Of a stretch of DNA of 64,000 bases, positions 35,398 to 44,142 are shown in pieces (the stretch's first letter is position 1; each line of letters opens with the position of its first letter). Location of the stretch: contig JAQXVT010000037.1 of the NCBI GenBank assembly GCA_029225065.1, positions 62,001-126,000 of the forward strand. The letters are read 5' to 3'. This DNA is from Lachnospiraceae bacterium. GTDB lineage: Bacteria > Bacillota > Clostridia > Lachnospirales > Lachnospiraceae. Below the pieces are notes generated by a model. That model ran no database searches and was not told where the DNA came from. It saw only the letters and a list, made by a program, of their open reading frames with translations. Both the position numbers and the translations under genes were made by a program.

Positions 35398-36555
35398 ATG
35401 TCTTACGTAACAAATACGTTGGCGAATTTATGGGGACAGACTGCATTCTGCAACCTTGAAATCGGAAACTATGTCATGATTCTGGTTGCATGTGTGTTCC
35501 TGTATCTGGCAATCAAGCATGGTTTTGAGCCTCTGCTTCTTGTACCGATCGCATTTGGTATGCTGCTTGTTAATATCTATCCGGATATTATGGCTGAGCC
35601 GTACACCGATGCTGCAGGTATTGAGCATGCAGGTGGTTTGCTTCATTATTTCTATATCATGGATGAGTGGTCAATTCTGCCGTCCCTGATCTTCATGGGC
35701 GTTGGTGCGATGACGGACTTTGGTCCGCTGATTGCAAATCCGATCAGCTTCCTGCTCGGTGCAGCAGCACAGATCGGTATTTACGTTGCATACTTCCTTG
35801 CAATTGCGCTTGGATTCAACGGCAAGGCAGCAGCAGCAATCTCCATCATCGGTGGTGCAGACGGCCCGACTTCTATTTTCCTTGCAGGTAAGCTTGGACA
35901 GACGGCGCTTATGGGACCGATCGCAGTAGCAGCATATTCCTATATGTCCCTCGTTCCGATTATTCAGCCGCCTATTATGAAACTTCTTACAACAAAGGAA
36001 GAACGCGAGATCAAGATGGAGCAGCTTCGTCCGGTATCCAAGCTGGAGAAGATCCTGTTCCCGATCATTATCACGATCGTTGTCTGCCTGCTTCTTCCGT
36101 CTACTGCTCCGCTGGTAGGTATGCTGATGCTCGGTAACCTCTTCCGTGAGAGTGGTGTGGTAAAACAGCTGACAGAGACTGCTTCCAATGCAATGATGTA
36201 CATCGTTGTTATTCTGCTTGGTACTTCCGTAGGTGCAACAACATCTGCAGCAGCATTCCTGAACATGAACACGATCAAGATCGTTATTCTGGGTCTGTGT
36301 GCATTCGCATTTGGTACTGCTGGTGGAGTCCTGCTTGGAAAACTGATGTGCAAGCTTTCTGGCGGCAAGATCAATCCGCTGATCGGTTCTGCAGGTGTAT
36401 CTGCCGTTCCGATGGCAGCCCGTGTATCTCAGAAGGTCGGTGCAGAGGCAGATCCGACGAACTTCCTTCTGATGCATGCAATGGGACCGAACGTAGCAGG
36501 AGTTATCGGTACTGCAGTAGCAGCTGGTACTTTCATGGCAATTTTCGGAGTATAA
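35398..36555 (+). CDS. Na+-translocating decarboxylase beta subunit (OadB/MmdB/GcdB)
   Basis: This 385-residue, multi-pass membrane protein decarboxylates carboxybiotin and couples this to Na+ export. The conserved residues are D155 in IIGGADGPTSIF and the late GSAGVSAVPMAARVSQ stretch, with LMHAMGPNVAGVIG near the end. About 10-11 membrane segments are predicted, with a re-entrant region near D155. Start ATG 35398 lies behind GGGAGG. The beta subunit alone cannot tell oxaloacetate, methylmalonyl-CoA and glutaconyl-CoA pumps apart. Confidence 0.95.
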   Translation: MSYVTNTLANLWGQTAFCNLEIGNYVMILVACVFLYLAIKHGFEPLLLVPIAFGMLLVNIYPDIMAEPYTDAAGIEHAGGLLHYFYIMDEWSILPSLIFMGVGAMTDFGPLIANPISFLLGAAAQIGIYVAYFLAIALGFNGKAAAAISIIGGADGPTSIFLAGKLGQTALMGPIAVAAYSYMSLVPIIQPPIMKLLTTKEEREIKMEQLRPVSKLEKILFPIIITIVVCLLLPSTAPLVGMLMLGNLFRESGVVKQLTETASNAMMYIVVILLGTSVGATTSAAAFLNMNTIKIVILGLCAFAFGTAGGVLLGKLMCKLSGGKINPLIGSAGVSAVPMAARVSQKVGAEADPTNFLLMHAMGPNVAGVIGTAVAAGTFMAIFGV

Positions 36556-36589
36556 CGAAATCGCTGCGAAGCAGTTGTTTGGTTATGAG

Positions 36590-36649
36590 AGCGGATTGCT
36601 GAGATCCGCTTTGACAGTGAACAGTTTATGGCGCCGTCTGGCGGCGCCA
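36590..36649 (+). repeat. AGCGGAT hairpin and GC-rich hairpin before the 5S gene
   Basis: AGCGGAT (36590-36596) and ATCCGCT (36604-36610) form a 7-bp stem, a copy of the dispersed module. A second stem, TGGCGCC (36629-36635) and GGCGCCA (36643-36649), lies just before the next gene and is followed by TTCTAT, so it may attenuate transcription weakly. Confidence 0.6.
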
Positions 36650-36669
36650 TTCTATACAGGAGGAACAAA

Positions 36670-38082
36670 ATGGCTGAACAGGCAAAAAAACCAATTAAGA
36701 TTACTGAGACCATCCTTCGTGATGCGCATCAGTCTCTGATTGCAACTCGTATGACGACAGAGCAGATGCTCCCGATCGTTGAAAAGCTGGACAAAGTTGG
36801 CTATCATTCCGTAGAGTGCTGGGGTGGTGCAACATTTGACGCATCTCTTCGTTTCCTGCATGAGGATCCGTGGGAGAGACTTCGTAAATTAAGAGCAGGC
36901 TTCAAGAATACAAAGCTTCAGATGCTGTTCCGTGGACAGAATATCCTTGGATATCGTCCGTATGCAGATGATGTAGTAGAGTACTTCGTACAGAAGTCCA
37001 TCGCAAATGGTATCGATATCATCCGTATCTTTGACTGTATGAATGATATGCGTAACCTTCAGACTGCAGTATCTGCTGCAAACAAGGAGAAGGGTCATGC
37101 GCAGGTAGCAATGTCTTACACACTGGGCGATGCTTACACCATGGAGTACTGGGTAAGCCTTGCAAAGCGTATTGAGGAAATGGGAGCAAACTCCATCTGT
37201 ATCAAGGATATGGCTGGTCTGCTTCTTCCGTATAAGGCAACTGAGCTGGTAAAAGCACTGAAAGAGAACGTAAAGATCCCGATTCAGCTGCATACACATT
37301 ATACTTCCGGTGTTGCTTCCATGACTTACATGAAAGCAGTAGAGGCTGGCGTGGACGTTATCGACTGCGCAATGTCTCCGTTCGCACTTGGTACTTCTCA
37401 GCCGGCTACTGAGGTTATGGTTGAGACCTTCAAGGGTACACCGTATGATACCGGATTTGATTCCAAGCTTCTGGATGAAATCGCTGATTACTTCCGTCCG
37501 ATGCGTGACGAGGCACTCAAGAGCGGTCTGCTGAATCCGAAGAACCTTGGTGTAAACATTAAGACGCTGCTGTACCAGGTACCGGGCGGAATGCTTTCCA
37601 ACCTGACCTCACAGCTGAAGGATCTGCATGCAGAGGATAAGTACTATGAGGTACTGGAAGAGGTTCCGCGCGTACGTAAGGACCTTGGTGAGTGCCCGCT
37701 GGTTACTCCGTCTTCTCAGATCGTAGGTACACAGGCCGTTATGAACGTCATCAACGGAGAGCGTTACAAGATGGTTCCGCAGCAGACGAAAGATGTTCTG
37801 TGTGGAAAGTACGGCGCTACTGTAAAACCGTTCAACAAAGAAGTGCAGAAGAAGTGCATCGGCGATGCAGAAGTAATTACCTGCCGTCCGGCTGACCTGA
37901 TCCCGGATGAGCTGGATACACTGCGTGGCGAGATGGCTCAGTGGTCTGAGCAGGATGAGGACGTACTGTCCTACGCACTGTTCCCGCAGGTAGCTACTGA
38001 CTTCTTTAAATACAGAGAAGCACAGCAGAAAAAGGTAGATCCGACCGTAGCGGATGAAAAAAATAAGGCTTATCCGGTTTAA
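36670..38082 (+). CDS. Pyruvate/oxaloacetate carboxyltransferase (OadA / 5S type), no biotin domain
   Basis: This 470-residue protein is read from ATG 36670, behind AGGAGG. It is a DRE-TIM barrel carboxyltransferase: metal site D18-A-H-Q in TETILRDAHQSLIATRM, likely carbamylated K179 in CIKDMAGLL, and metal ligands H208 and H210 in LHTHYTSG. A PYC_OADA-type helical domain follows and the protein ends without a biotinyl domain, as in transcarboxylase 5S. It transfers a carboxyl group between biotin and pyruvate (forming or using oxaloacetate). The carrier would be the biotin protein encoded upstream. Confidence 0.92.
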   Translation: MAEQAKKPIKITETILRDAHQSLIATRMTTEQMLPIVEKLDKVGYHSVECWGGATFDASLRFLHEDPWERLRKLRAGFKNTKLQMLFRGQNILGYRPYADDVVEYFVQKSIANGIDIIRIFDCMNDMRNLQTAVSAANKEKGHAQVAMSYTLGDAYTMEYWVSLAKRIEEMGANSICIKDMAGLLLPYKATELVKALKENVKIPIQLHTHYTSGVASMTYMKAVEAGVDVIDCAMSPFALGTSQPATEVMVETFKGTPYDTGFDSKLLDEIADYFRPMRDEALKSGLLNPKNLGVNIKTLLYQVPGGMLSNLTSQLKDLHAEDKYYEVLEEVPRVRKDLGECPLVTPSSQIVGTQAVMNVINGERYKMVPQQTKDVLCGKYGATVKPFNKEVQKKCIGDAEVITCRPADLIPDELDTLRGEMAQWSEQDEDVLSYALFPQVATDFFKYREAQQKKVDPTVADEKNKAYPV

Positions 38083-38111
38083 TATTACAGATAGGCAGAA
38101 ATAAGACAGAG

Positions 38112-38140
38112 GGGCTGCCGCGTTATGCGGCGGCCTTTTT
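38112..38140 (+). terminator. Terminator of the decarboxylase operon
   Basis: GGGCTGCCGC pairs with GCGGCGGCC across GTTAT, with TTTTT directly after. The roughly 170 bases that follow are A-rich without a gene. Confidence 0.85.
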
Positions 38141-38312
38141 GCAAATTCCCATTTTGTCTATGATGAAGGAAAATGAAGCGATAAAAAAGAAAATAAAAAG
38201 AATGAAAAAGGAAATAACCTTCGGGGAAATCTGATATGAGGCAAATATTCGTTTTGCGGCACAGAAGAAACGAAGGATAAGATAGAAAAACAGAGAAAAG
38301 GAAGAGCTCATC

Positions 38313-39200
38313 ATGCAAAAAGAGAGACAGGAAAGGACAGTGGGGACGGAAAAGATGGATCCTCAAATTTCAGAAAAAGCGTGCTACATTGTGGGTGCCG
38401 GAAGCTTTGAAAAACTGGATCGCATGCCGCAGAAGGGAGATTTGATTATTGCTGCGGATGGTGGCTACGCGTATCTGAAACGGCTTGGTATCCAGCCGGA
38501 TGTGCTGCTCGGTGATTTTGATTCCCTGGAGTATGTGCCGGAGCATGACCATATCCTGCGCCATTCGCCGATCAAGGACGATACAGATATGGCACTGGCG
38601 GCTTTTTATGCGCAGGAAAAAGGATACCGCCTGTTTTATTTATATGGAGGGCTTGGCGGAAAGCGGCTGGATCATACGATGGCAAATTTTCAGCTGCTGA
38701 CCGGCCTGTCGCGCGCAGGAATGAAGGCCTATCTGATTGGAGAAAATAATATTGTGACTGCAATCACCGGGGAACGGATCTCGTTTGCGAAAGAGGCCGA
38801 AGGGATGATTTCCGTGTTCAGCATGACGGATGTATCGACGGGAATCTGGGAAAAAGGCCTGAAATACACGCTGAACGATGCCACGCTTAAAAATGATAAG
38901 GTGCTTGGTGTCAGCAATGAGTTTATCGGCGGGGAGAGCAGCATTTCCGTACAGGAAGGCACGCTTCTCGTGATGTGGGAAGAGCGAAACGGGCTGCCGG
39001 TACAAAGAGAAATATTAAAAAAAACGACGAACTCTGAATCGGCGAAGACGAAAAATGAAACGCTGGAAGAAGCAGAAGTATTACAGAAAACAGAACCATT
39101 TGAAAAAGCGGAAGTAGAACCGTCACCATACGGGACAGAAGTATTCGAAAAAACAGAAGTGGAATTGTCAGTACAGAATGCACATGGAGAAGAGGAGTAA
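38313..39200 (+). CDS. thiN: Thiamine pyrophosphokinase with acidic C-terminal extension
   Basis: This enzyme converts thiamine to thiamine diphosphate with ATP. The catalytic part (about residues 20-230) shows IIAADGGYAYLKRLGIQPD, LLGDFDSLE, SPIKDDTDMALA and GGLGGKRLDHTMAN, then a beta-rich thiamine-binding half. ThiN proteins are normally about 210-220 residues; this one has 295. The extra 65 residues after LLVMWEERNG are Glu/Thr/Lys-rich with a near-repeat (EPFEKAEVEPSPYGTEVFEK), probably disordered. The protein uses biotin-operon-adjacent territory but has no obvious functional link to it. The start is behind GGAAGAG. Confidence 0.9.
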   Translation: MQKERQERTVGTEKMDPQISEKACYIVGAGSFEKLDRMPQKGDLIIAADGGYAYLKRLGIQPDVLLGDFDSLEYVPEHDHILRHSPIKDDTDMALAAFYAQEKGYRLFYLYGGLGGKRLDHTMANFQLLTGLSRAGMKAYLIGENNIVTAITGERISFAKEAEGMISVFSMTDVSTGIWEKGLKYTLNDATLKNDKVLGVSNEFIGGESSISVQEGTLLVMWEERNGLPVQREILKKTTNSESAKTKNETLEEAEVLQKTEPFEKAEVEPSPYGTEVFEKTEVELSVQNAHGEEE

Positions 39201-39203
39201 GAA

Positions 39204-39602
39204 ATGGCGGGTAAAACCAGAAAATGGACGGATGTTTTTTTGATGCTGTGGCTGATTCTTGCAGGGGGAGCGATTGTTTTTCTTTCTGTGCGCACACTAC
39301 CGGTGGCTATTTTCGGGAAATCAAAGGATTTCGGGCTGGTGTGCCTTGGTTTGCTTGACGTGCTTGGCATTTTGATGCTGCTGACCGGGCGGAGTGACTG
39401 GGCCGGAATGAGCGGAAAAAAGAAACGGGGACGTGCGGAAGCAGTTCGATTTTTGGTTTGCTTTTTACTTGGAACGGCAGTTTATGCAATTTACTGCATT
39501 GCTGACAGAAGGTATTTTTTCTGGGGAAACGATATCCGAAACGCGCTGGTATCCGGTGCAGTCATCTGCATTTCCTTCTTTTTTGGCAGAAAACAGGGAT
39601 AA
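39204..39602 (+). CDS. Hypothetical four-segment membrane protein
   Basis: This 132-residue protein has hydrophobic segments at about residues 10-30, 43-62, 80-100 and 112-128. The connecting loops are basic (KKKRGR). It begins 4 bases after thiN, so it is probably co-transcribed and coupled. I do not recognise the family and assign no function. Confidence 0.65.
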   Translation: MAGKTRKWTDVFLMLWLILAGGAIVFLSVRTLPVAIFGKSKDFGLVCLGLLDVLGILMLLTGRSDWAGMSGKKKRGRAEAVRFLVCFLLGTAVYAIYCIADRRYFFWGNDIRNALVSGAVICISFFFGRKQG

Positions 39603-39629
39603 AAGAGGAGAAAGACGTTCTTTTCCACT

Positions 39630-39657
39630 TGCATAATTAAAAAAATAGGCTATAATA
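39630..39657 (+). promoter_or_regulatory. Promoter of the amino-acid ABC operon
   Basis: TTGCAT (39630-39635), a 16-base spacer and TATAAT (39652-39657), about 57 bases before the binding-protein gene. Confidence 0.7.
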
Positions 39658-39713
39658 GAACAAGTTCATTCAAATTTTATAAATATGCATAGATATGCAG
39701 GGAGGAAAAAATC

Positions 39714-40610
39714 ATGAAAAAAAGATTATTTGCACTTGCACTGGTTGGATGCATGGCATTTTCAATGACTGCATTCGCAGAAGAAAGCACAGAATCAGCA
39801 ACAGAAGGCAGTGTTGATCTGTCAGCAGTAGAGACCGTTACAGACGGAAAACTGACTGTGGCGACAAGCCCGGATTTCGCTCCGTATGAATTTTATGCAA
39901 TCGATGAGGATGGTACACCGTCACTGGCAGGTTTTGATATGGCACTGGCTCAGTATATCGCAGATTATCTGGGGCTTGAACTTGAGGTTGTCACAGTAGA
40001 TTTTGACGGAGTACTGACCGAGCTGCAGACAAAGTCCGTAGACCTTGGCATGGCAGGCCTGTCACCGGATCCGGTACGTGAGGCTGCTATGGACTTCTCC
40101 GATATTTATTACGAAGGCGGACAGTCGCTCGTTACGGTAAAGGACAACGCAGATACCTATAATTCAACAGATGCAATCAACGATCCGTCTGTATCTGTAG
40201 GTGCGCAGACTGGTTCTATCCAGCTTGACCTTGCACAGAAGAATTCTCCGGATGCAGATATCGTATCCCTTCCGAAGGTAACAGATATCATCTCCGAGCT
40301 GCTTGCAGGCAAACTGGACGCAGCTTACATCGAGACGGCTGTAGCAGAGAGCTACCAGAAGAATTATCCGGATCTGGAGATCGTAGCAGATGTACCGTAT
40401 GAAGTAGAGGGTTCTTCCATTGGTGTATCCAAGGGCAATGCAGAACTGCTTGCAGCAGTCAATGAAGCAATCGCAGCTGCAAAAGCAGACGGCTCTCTGG
40501 AGGAGTTCATCGCAGAGGCAAATGCGCAGGCGTCCGGCGAGAAGTACGAAGGACTTCTGGACGAGAACGGCGAAGCTGCAGCAGATGAGACAGAGGCTGT
40601 AACAGAGTAA
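39714..40610 (+). CDS. Polar amino-acid ABC transporter substrate-binding protein
   Basis: This 298-residue protein has a signal peptide (1-20, ending TAFAEE). LVGC at residues 10-13 looks like a lipobox but lies too early and is followed by more hydrophobic residues, so type I cleavage seems likelier. The mature part is a family 3 binding protein: KLTVATSPDFAPYEFYAIDE, GFDMALAQYIADYLGLELE, DLGMAGLSPDPVREAAMDFS, then the second lobe with VGAQTGSIQLDLAQK. It ends in an acidic tail (about 283-298). The ligand class is polar amino acids; which one is unknown. Confidence 0.92.
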   Translation: MKKRLFALALVGCMAFSMTAFAEESTESATEGSVDLSAVETVTDGKLTVATSPDFAPYEFYAIDEDGTPSLAGFDMALAQYIADYLGLELEVVTVDFDGVLTELQTKSVDLGMAGLSPDPVREAAMDFSDIYYEGGQSLVTVKDNADTYNSTDAINDPSVSVGAQTGSIQLDLAQKNSPDADIVSLPKVTDIISELLAGKLDAAYIETAVAESYQKNYPDLEIVADVPYEVEGSSIGVSKGNAELLAAVNEAIAAAKADGSLEEFIAEANAQASGEKYEGLLDENGEAAADETEAVTE

Positions 40611-40671
40611 GCAAGAAATGTTCCGGCAAGCATGTAAGATAAAATTGCCGAAAAACAGATAAAAACTGCGG

Positions 40672-40722
40672 AAAAGCTGCTGCACGATGCGAACCAGACA
40701 GAATGCAGCAGCTTTTTGTGAC
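40672..40722 (+). terminator. Strong attenuating terminator after the binding-protein gene
   Basis: AAAAGCTGCTGCA (40672-40684) pairs with TGCAGCAGCTTTTT (40704-40717), a perfect 13-bp stem with T-tract. The permease begins 33 bases later with no strong promoter between, so downstream expression probably comes from readthrough. Confidence 0.85.
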
Positions 40723-40754
40723 ACACAATTTTCCGAACAGAGAAAGGATTTAAA

Positions 40755-41540
40755 ATGGACAGTTTTATCAAATTGAGTAATTTTTCATTGATTGCGCCGT
40801 ACGCGGAGCTGTTCCGGCAGGGCATGCTGGTCACGGTACTGCTGTCTTTATTTACGGTTGCGATCGGTTTTTGTATTGCACTTTTACTGGCGCTGATGAG
40901 GCTGTCCAATTTCCGGCCTCTTCGTTTTCTGGGACTTGATAAGGACGGACACCAGAGAGAGGGAGGCGCGCTGGCGGTGATCAGCCGTTTCAATCCGCTC
41001 AGCTTTCTGGCAACCGCGTATGTAGAGGTTCTGCGTTCTACGCCGGTTATTGTTCAGATTTTTATCATCTATTATGGCGTGTTCAGCATGATTCAGCTTC
41101 CGTCGTTTCGGATGTTCGGATTCATCAAGTTTGACCGCTTTTTCCCGGGCGTTGTTGCGCTCGGTATGAATTCCGGTGCGTATCTTTGTGAGATTATCCG
41201 TTCCGGTATTCAGTCCATCGACGGCGGACAGACGGAGGCGGCGAGATCGCTCGGCCTTTCCCAGGCGCAGAACCTGCGCTACATCATCCTGCCGCAGGCG
41301 CTGAAAAATATTCTTCCGGCGATTGCGAATGAATTCGTGGTTATCATCAAGGAATCCGCGATCACCTACACAATCGGCGTGCAGGATATCATGTCGGCAG
41401 TAAACGCAGTCAAGGGCGCGACCTTCGTTATTATCGAGCCACTGCTGGTGGCAACGGCAATCTATTTCTGCCTGTGCTTCCCGACCTCGAAGCTGATTGC
41501 ATACTTTGAAAGGAGAATGAGCCGTGGCGACAAGAGATAG
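40755..41540 (+). CDS. Polar amino-acid ABC transporter permease (HisM type)
   Basis: This 261-residue protein has about five membrane segments. The HisM-family signature includes [37 protein letters not shown] and [14 protein letters not shown], with the EAA loop [20 protein letters not shown] and LPQALKN. It overlaps the ATPase start by 17 bases. It would form a homodimeric channel. Confidence 0.93.
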   Translation: MDSFIKLSNFSLIAPYAELFRQGMLVTVLLSLFTVAIGFCIALLLALMRLSNFRPLRFLGLDKDGHQREGGALAVISRFNPLSFLATAYVEVLRSTPVIVQIFIIYYGVFSMIQLPSFRMFGFIKFDRFFPGVVALGMNSGAYLCEIIRSGIQSIDGGQTEAARSLGLSQAQNLRYIILPQALKNILPAIANEFVVIIKESAITYTIGVQDIMSAVNAVKGATFVIIEPLLVATAIYFCLCFPTSKLIAYFERRMSRGDKR

Positions 41541-42300
41541 TCTGATTCAGGTGACAGACCTGAAAAAACATTACAAAATGGGCACGATCAAGGCATTGGA
41601 CGGAGTGACAGCGACGATCAACAGGGGAGATGTCATGGTGGTCATCGGACCGTCCGGTTCCGGAAAGTCCACATTTCTGCGCAGCCTCAATCTTCTGGAG
41701 GAGCCGACCGGAGGCTCGATCGTATTTGAGGGCGTGGACATCACAAAGAAAAAGTATAAAAATGAACAGGGAAAGACGGTAAAGCTCGATATCGATGCGC
41801 TTCGCCAGAAGATGGGCATGGTATTTCAGCACTTCAATCTTTTCCCGCATATGACGATTCTGGAAAATATGGTGCTGGCGCCGATGAAGGTGCGCGGCGC
41901 AAGCCGTGAGGAAGCAGAGAAGAAGGCACGTGCACTGCTGGAGCGCGTCGGACTTGCAGACCGTGCGGACACCTATCCGATTCAGCTTTCCGGCGGACAG
42001 AAGCAGCGTGTGGCGATCGTGCGTGCGCTGGCGATGGAGCCGGAGGTCATGCTGTTTGACGAGCCGACCTCGGCCCTGGACCCGGAGATGGTCGGAGAGG
42101 TACTCGACGTTATGAAGGAGCTTGCAAAAGAGGGCATGACGATGGTCTGTGTGACCCACGAGATGGGCTTCGCACGGGAGGTCGGAAACCGTGTTCTGTT
42201 TATGGCAGATGGAAAGCTGCTTGAAGAGGGCACACCGGAGCAGATCTTTGAGCATCCGCAGAACTCGAGATTGCAGGATTTTCTCTCGAAAGTGTTGTAA
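41524..42300 (+). CDS. Polar amino-acid ABC transporter ATPase, GTG start
   Basis: This 258-residue protein starts at GTG 41524 with AGGAGA 11 bases upstream, inside the permease gene. It has Walker [11 protein letters not shown]-loop [12 protein letters not shown], signature [15 protein letters not shown], Walker [15 protein letters not shown] and the H-switch VTHEMGFA. It belongs to the GlnQ/HisP group of polar amino-acid importers. It completes the binding protein-permease-ATPase set. Confidence 0.95.
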   Translation: MATRDSLIQVTDLKKHYKMGTIKALDGVTATINRGDVMVVIGPSGSGKSTFLRSLNLLEEPTGGSIVFEGVDITKKKYKNEQGKTVKLDIDALRQKMGMVFQHFNLFPHMTILENMVLAPMKVRGASREEAEKKARALLERVGLADRADTYPIQLSGGQKQRVAIVRALAMEPEVMLFDEPTSALDPEMVGEVLDVMKELAKEGMTMVCVTHEMGFAREVGNRVLFMADGKLLEEGTPEQIFEHPQNSRLQDFLSKVL

Positions 42301-42538
42301 AAACTGGAAGAATCAGGTAAGATAAAGGCTGTCGGAGCGATCCGGCAGCCTTAAAAAATGGTGGGAACAGCCCCCGGCATGGCGTGAAACGACAGCGCAA
42401 TAGCGGGGTTAAGGGCTTAAAAAGGTGTTCATGCCTGCGTGATAAGGCAAAGGGGAAGCAATGCTGCGGGCATGGAACAAGACCTGGAAAAACGGAAGTA
42501 AAGCAGGCAACAGCAGGAAAAGGAGAAAGAAGAAAAAG

Positions 42539-43981
42539 ATGGAGCAGGAAAAAAAGACAGCGATTGATGCGATCGAGCAGAAAGCTTCTCTTATCTGTGA
42601 GGTGGCAGATCGTATCTGGGATTATGCAGAACTGTCTCTTCAGGAAGTGCGCTCGGCAGCATTGTATTGCGAGGTGATGGAAAAAGAGGGATTTCATGTG
42701 GAAAAGGGAATCTGCGGGATTGAGACGGCGTTTTCGGCATCGTATGGAAGCGGCCGCCCACTGATCGGGATTCTGGCGGAATACGATGCACTTTCCGGTC
42801 TGTCACAGGAAGCGGGAAGCCTGAGACGGAAAGAGCGGACACCGGGCGGAAGTGGTCACGGGTGTGGTCACAACCTGCTCGGTGCAGGAGCATTTGCGGC
42901 GGCGCTCGGCGTAAAAGCGTTTTTAGAGAAGAGCGGCTGCCCTGGCACGGTGGTATTATACGGCTGTCCGGGCGAAGAGGGCGGAGCGGCCAAGGCATTT
43001 ATGGCGCGTGACGGCGTATGGCGTGATCTGGACGCAGCGCTGACTTGGCATCCGGAGGATGTCAACGAGGTGGAGACCGGTTCGTCGAACTCCTGCATTC
43101 AGGTGCAGTACAAATTTACCGGAGTGGCCTCCCATGCATCGGGAGCACCGGAAAAGGGAAGGAGCGCGCTCGATGCAGTGGAGCTGATGAATATCGGTGT
43201 GCAGTTTCTGCGGGAACATATGAGCGACCGCGCGCGGGTCCATTATGCGATCACAGACGCAGGCGGATGCAGTCCGAATGTCGTGCAGCCGCGGGCGAGT
43301 GTTCTGTATATGGTTCGCTCCAACCATGTCTCAGAGGCGGTAGAGCTTCAGGAGCGGGTTGACCGGATTGCGGAGGGTGCGGCTCTGATGACGGACACGA
43401 CGTTTGAACGAAAATTCATCGACGGGCTGGCCGATACTGTGACGAACCACACACTGGAGCGGGTGCTGTATGACAATTTCAAAGCGCTTGGCGTGCCGCA
43501 GTATACGAAGGAGGAGCTGGAGTATGCGGATGAACTGGCAAAGACGTATCCGGGAAGCGGCGGACTTCCGGGCGTGGCAGCGGAAAATGACGAGGCGCTG
43601 CGGGATGAGGTAGCTGCGCTCCGGGAGGAGTGCGGTCATGCAATGAATGCATTTCTGGCGCCGCTGTATCAGGGCGAGGCGTTTGATCCGGGATCTACCG
43701 ATGTGGGGGATGTCAGCTGGCTGACACCGACGGCGCAGATCCACGTGGCTGCCTGGCCGAATGGCTGTCCGGGCCACAGCTGGCAGAATGTTTCCTGTGA
43801 CCGCACTGAGATCGGCCACAAGGCGGCAGTACACGCGGGTAAGGTGCTGGCTGCATCGGCGGTGGAGCTTTTCCTGCATCCGGAGATTCTGGCCGAGGCA
43901 AGAAAAGAGTTTGAAAAACGCACGGCGGAAGGCTATACCTGCCCGATTCCGGCGGATGCAGTTCCGGTGATTCCGGACTGA
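42539..43981 (+). CDS. M20-family amidohydrolase, AbgB-like
   Basis: This 480-residue protein is read from ATG 42539, behind AAAGGAGAAAG; the frame from 42461 adds 26 Lys-rich residues. It resembles AbgB, a subunit of p-aminobenzoyl-glutamate hydrolase. Metal-site motifs are GILAEYDAL, GSGHGCGHNLLGAGAF (two His), YGCPGEEGG (catalytic Glu) and TWHPEDVNEVETGSS. A dimerisation domain and a late STDVGDVSWLTPTAQIHVA follow. The amino-acid importer directly upstream suggests it processes an amide or N-acyl amino acid brought in, but a true p-aminobenzoyl-glutamate substrate is not shown. Confidence 0.85.
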   Translation: MEQEKKTAIDAIEQKASLICEVADRIWDYAELSLQEVRSAALYCEVMEKEGFHVEKGICGIETAFSASYGSGRPLIGILAEYDALSGLSQEAGSLRRKERTPGGSGHGCGHNLLGAGAFAAALGVKAFLEKSGCPGTVVLYGCPGEEGGAAKAFMARDGVWRDLDAALTWHPEDVNEVETGSSNSCIQVQYKFTGVASHASGAPEKGRSALDAVELMNIGVQFLREHMSDRARVHYAITDAGGCSPNVVQPRASVLYMVRSNHVSEAVELQERVDRIAEGAALMTDTTFERKFIDGLADTVTNHTLERVLYDNFKALGVPQYTKEELEYADELAKTYPGSGGLPGVAAENDEALRDEVAALREECGHAMNAFLAPLYQGEAFDPGSTDVGDVSWLTPTAQIHVAAWPNGCPGHSWQNVSCDRTEIGHKAAVHAGKVLAASAVELFLHPEILAEARKEFEKRTAEGYTCPIPADAVPVIPD

Positions 43982-44142
43982 TGCAGCTGACATGGGGAGA
44001 CTTTTTACAGAAGAGCGAATAAACTGTGAAACAGCTGTTTCATGCAGGATTATGGGGCGAAACGGATCGTTTCAGTCCGTTTTGACTCCGGGGCATGTTG
44101 AGATATGTTCCGGGGTGAATAAAGAGAAAAAGGAGAGAAAAA

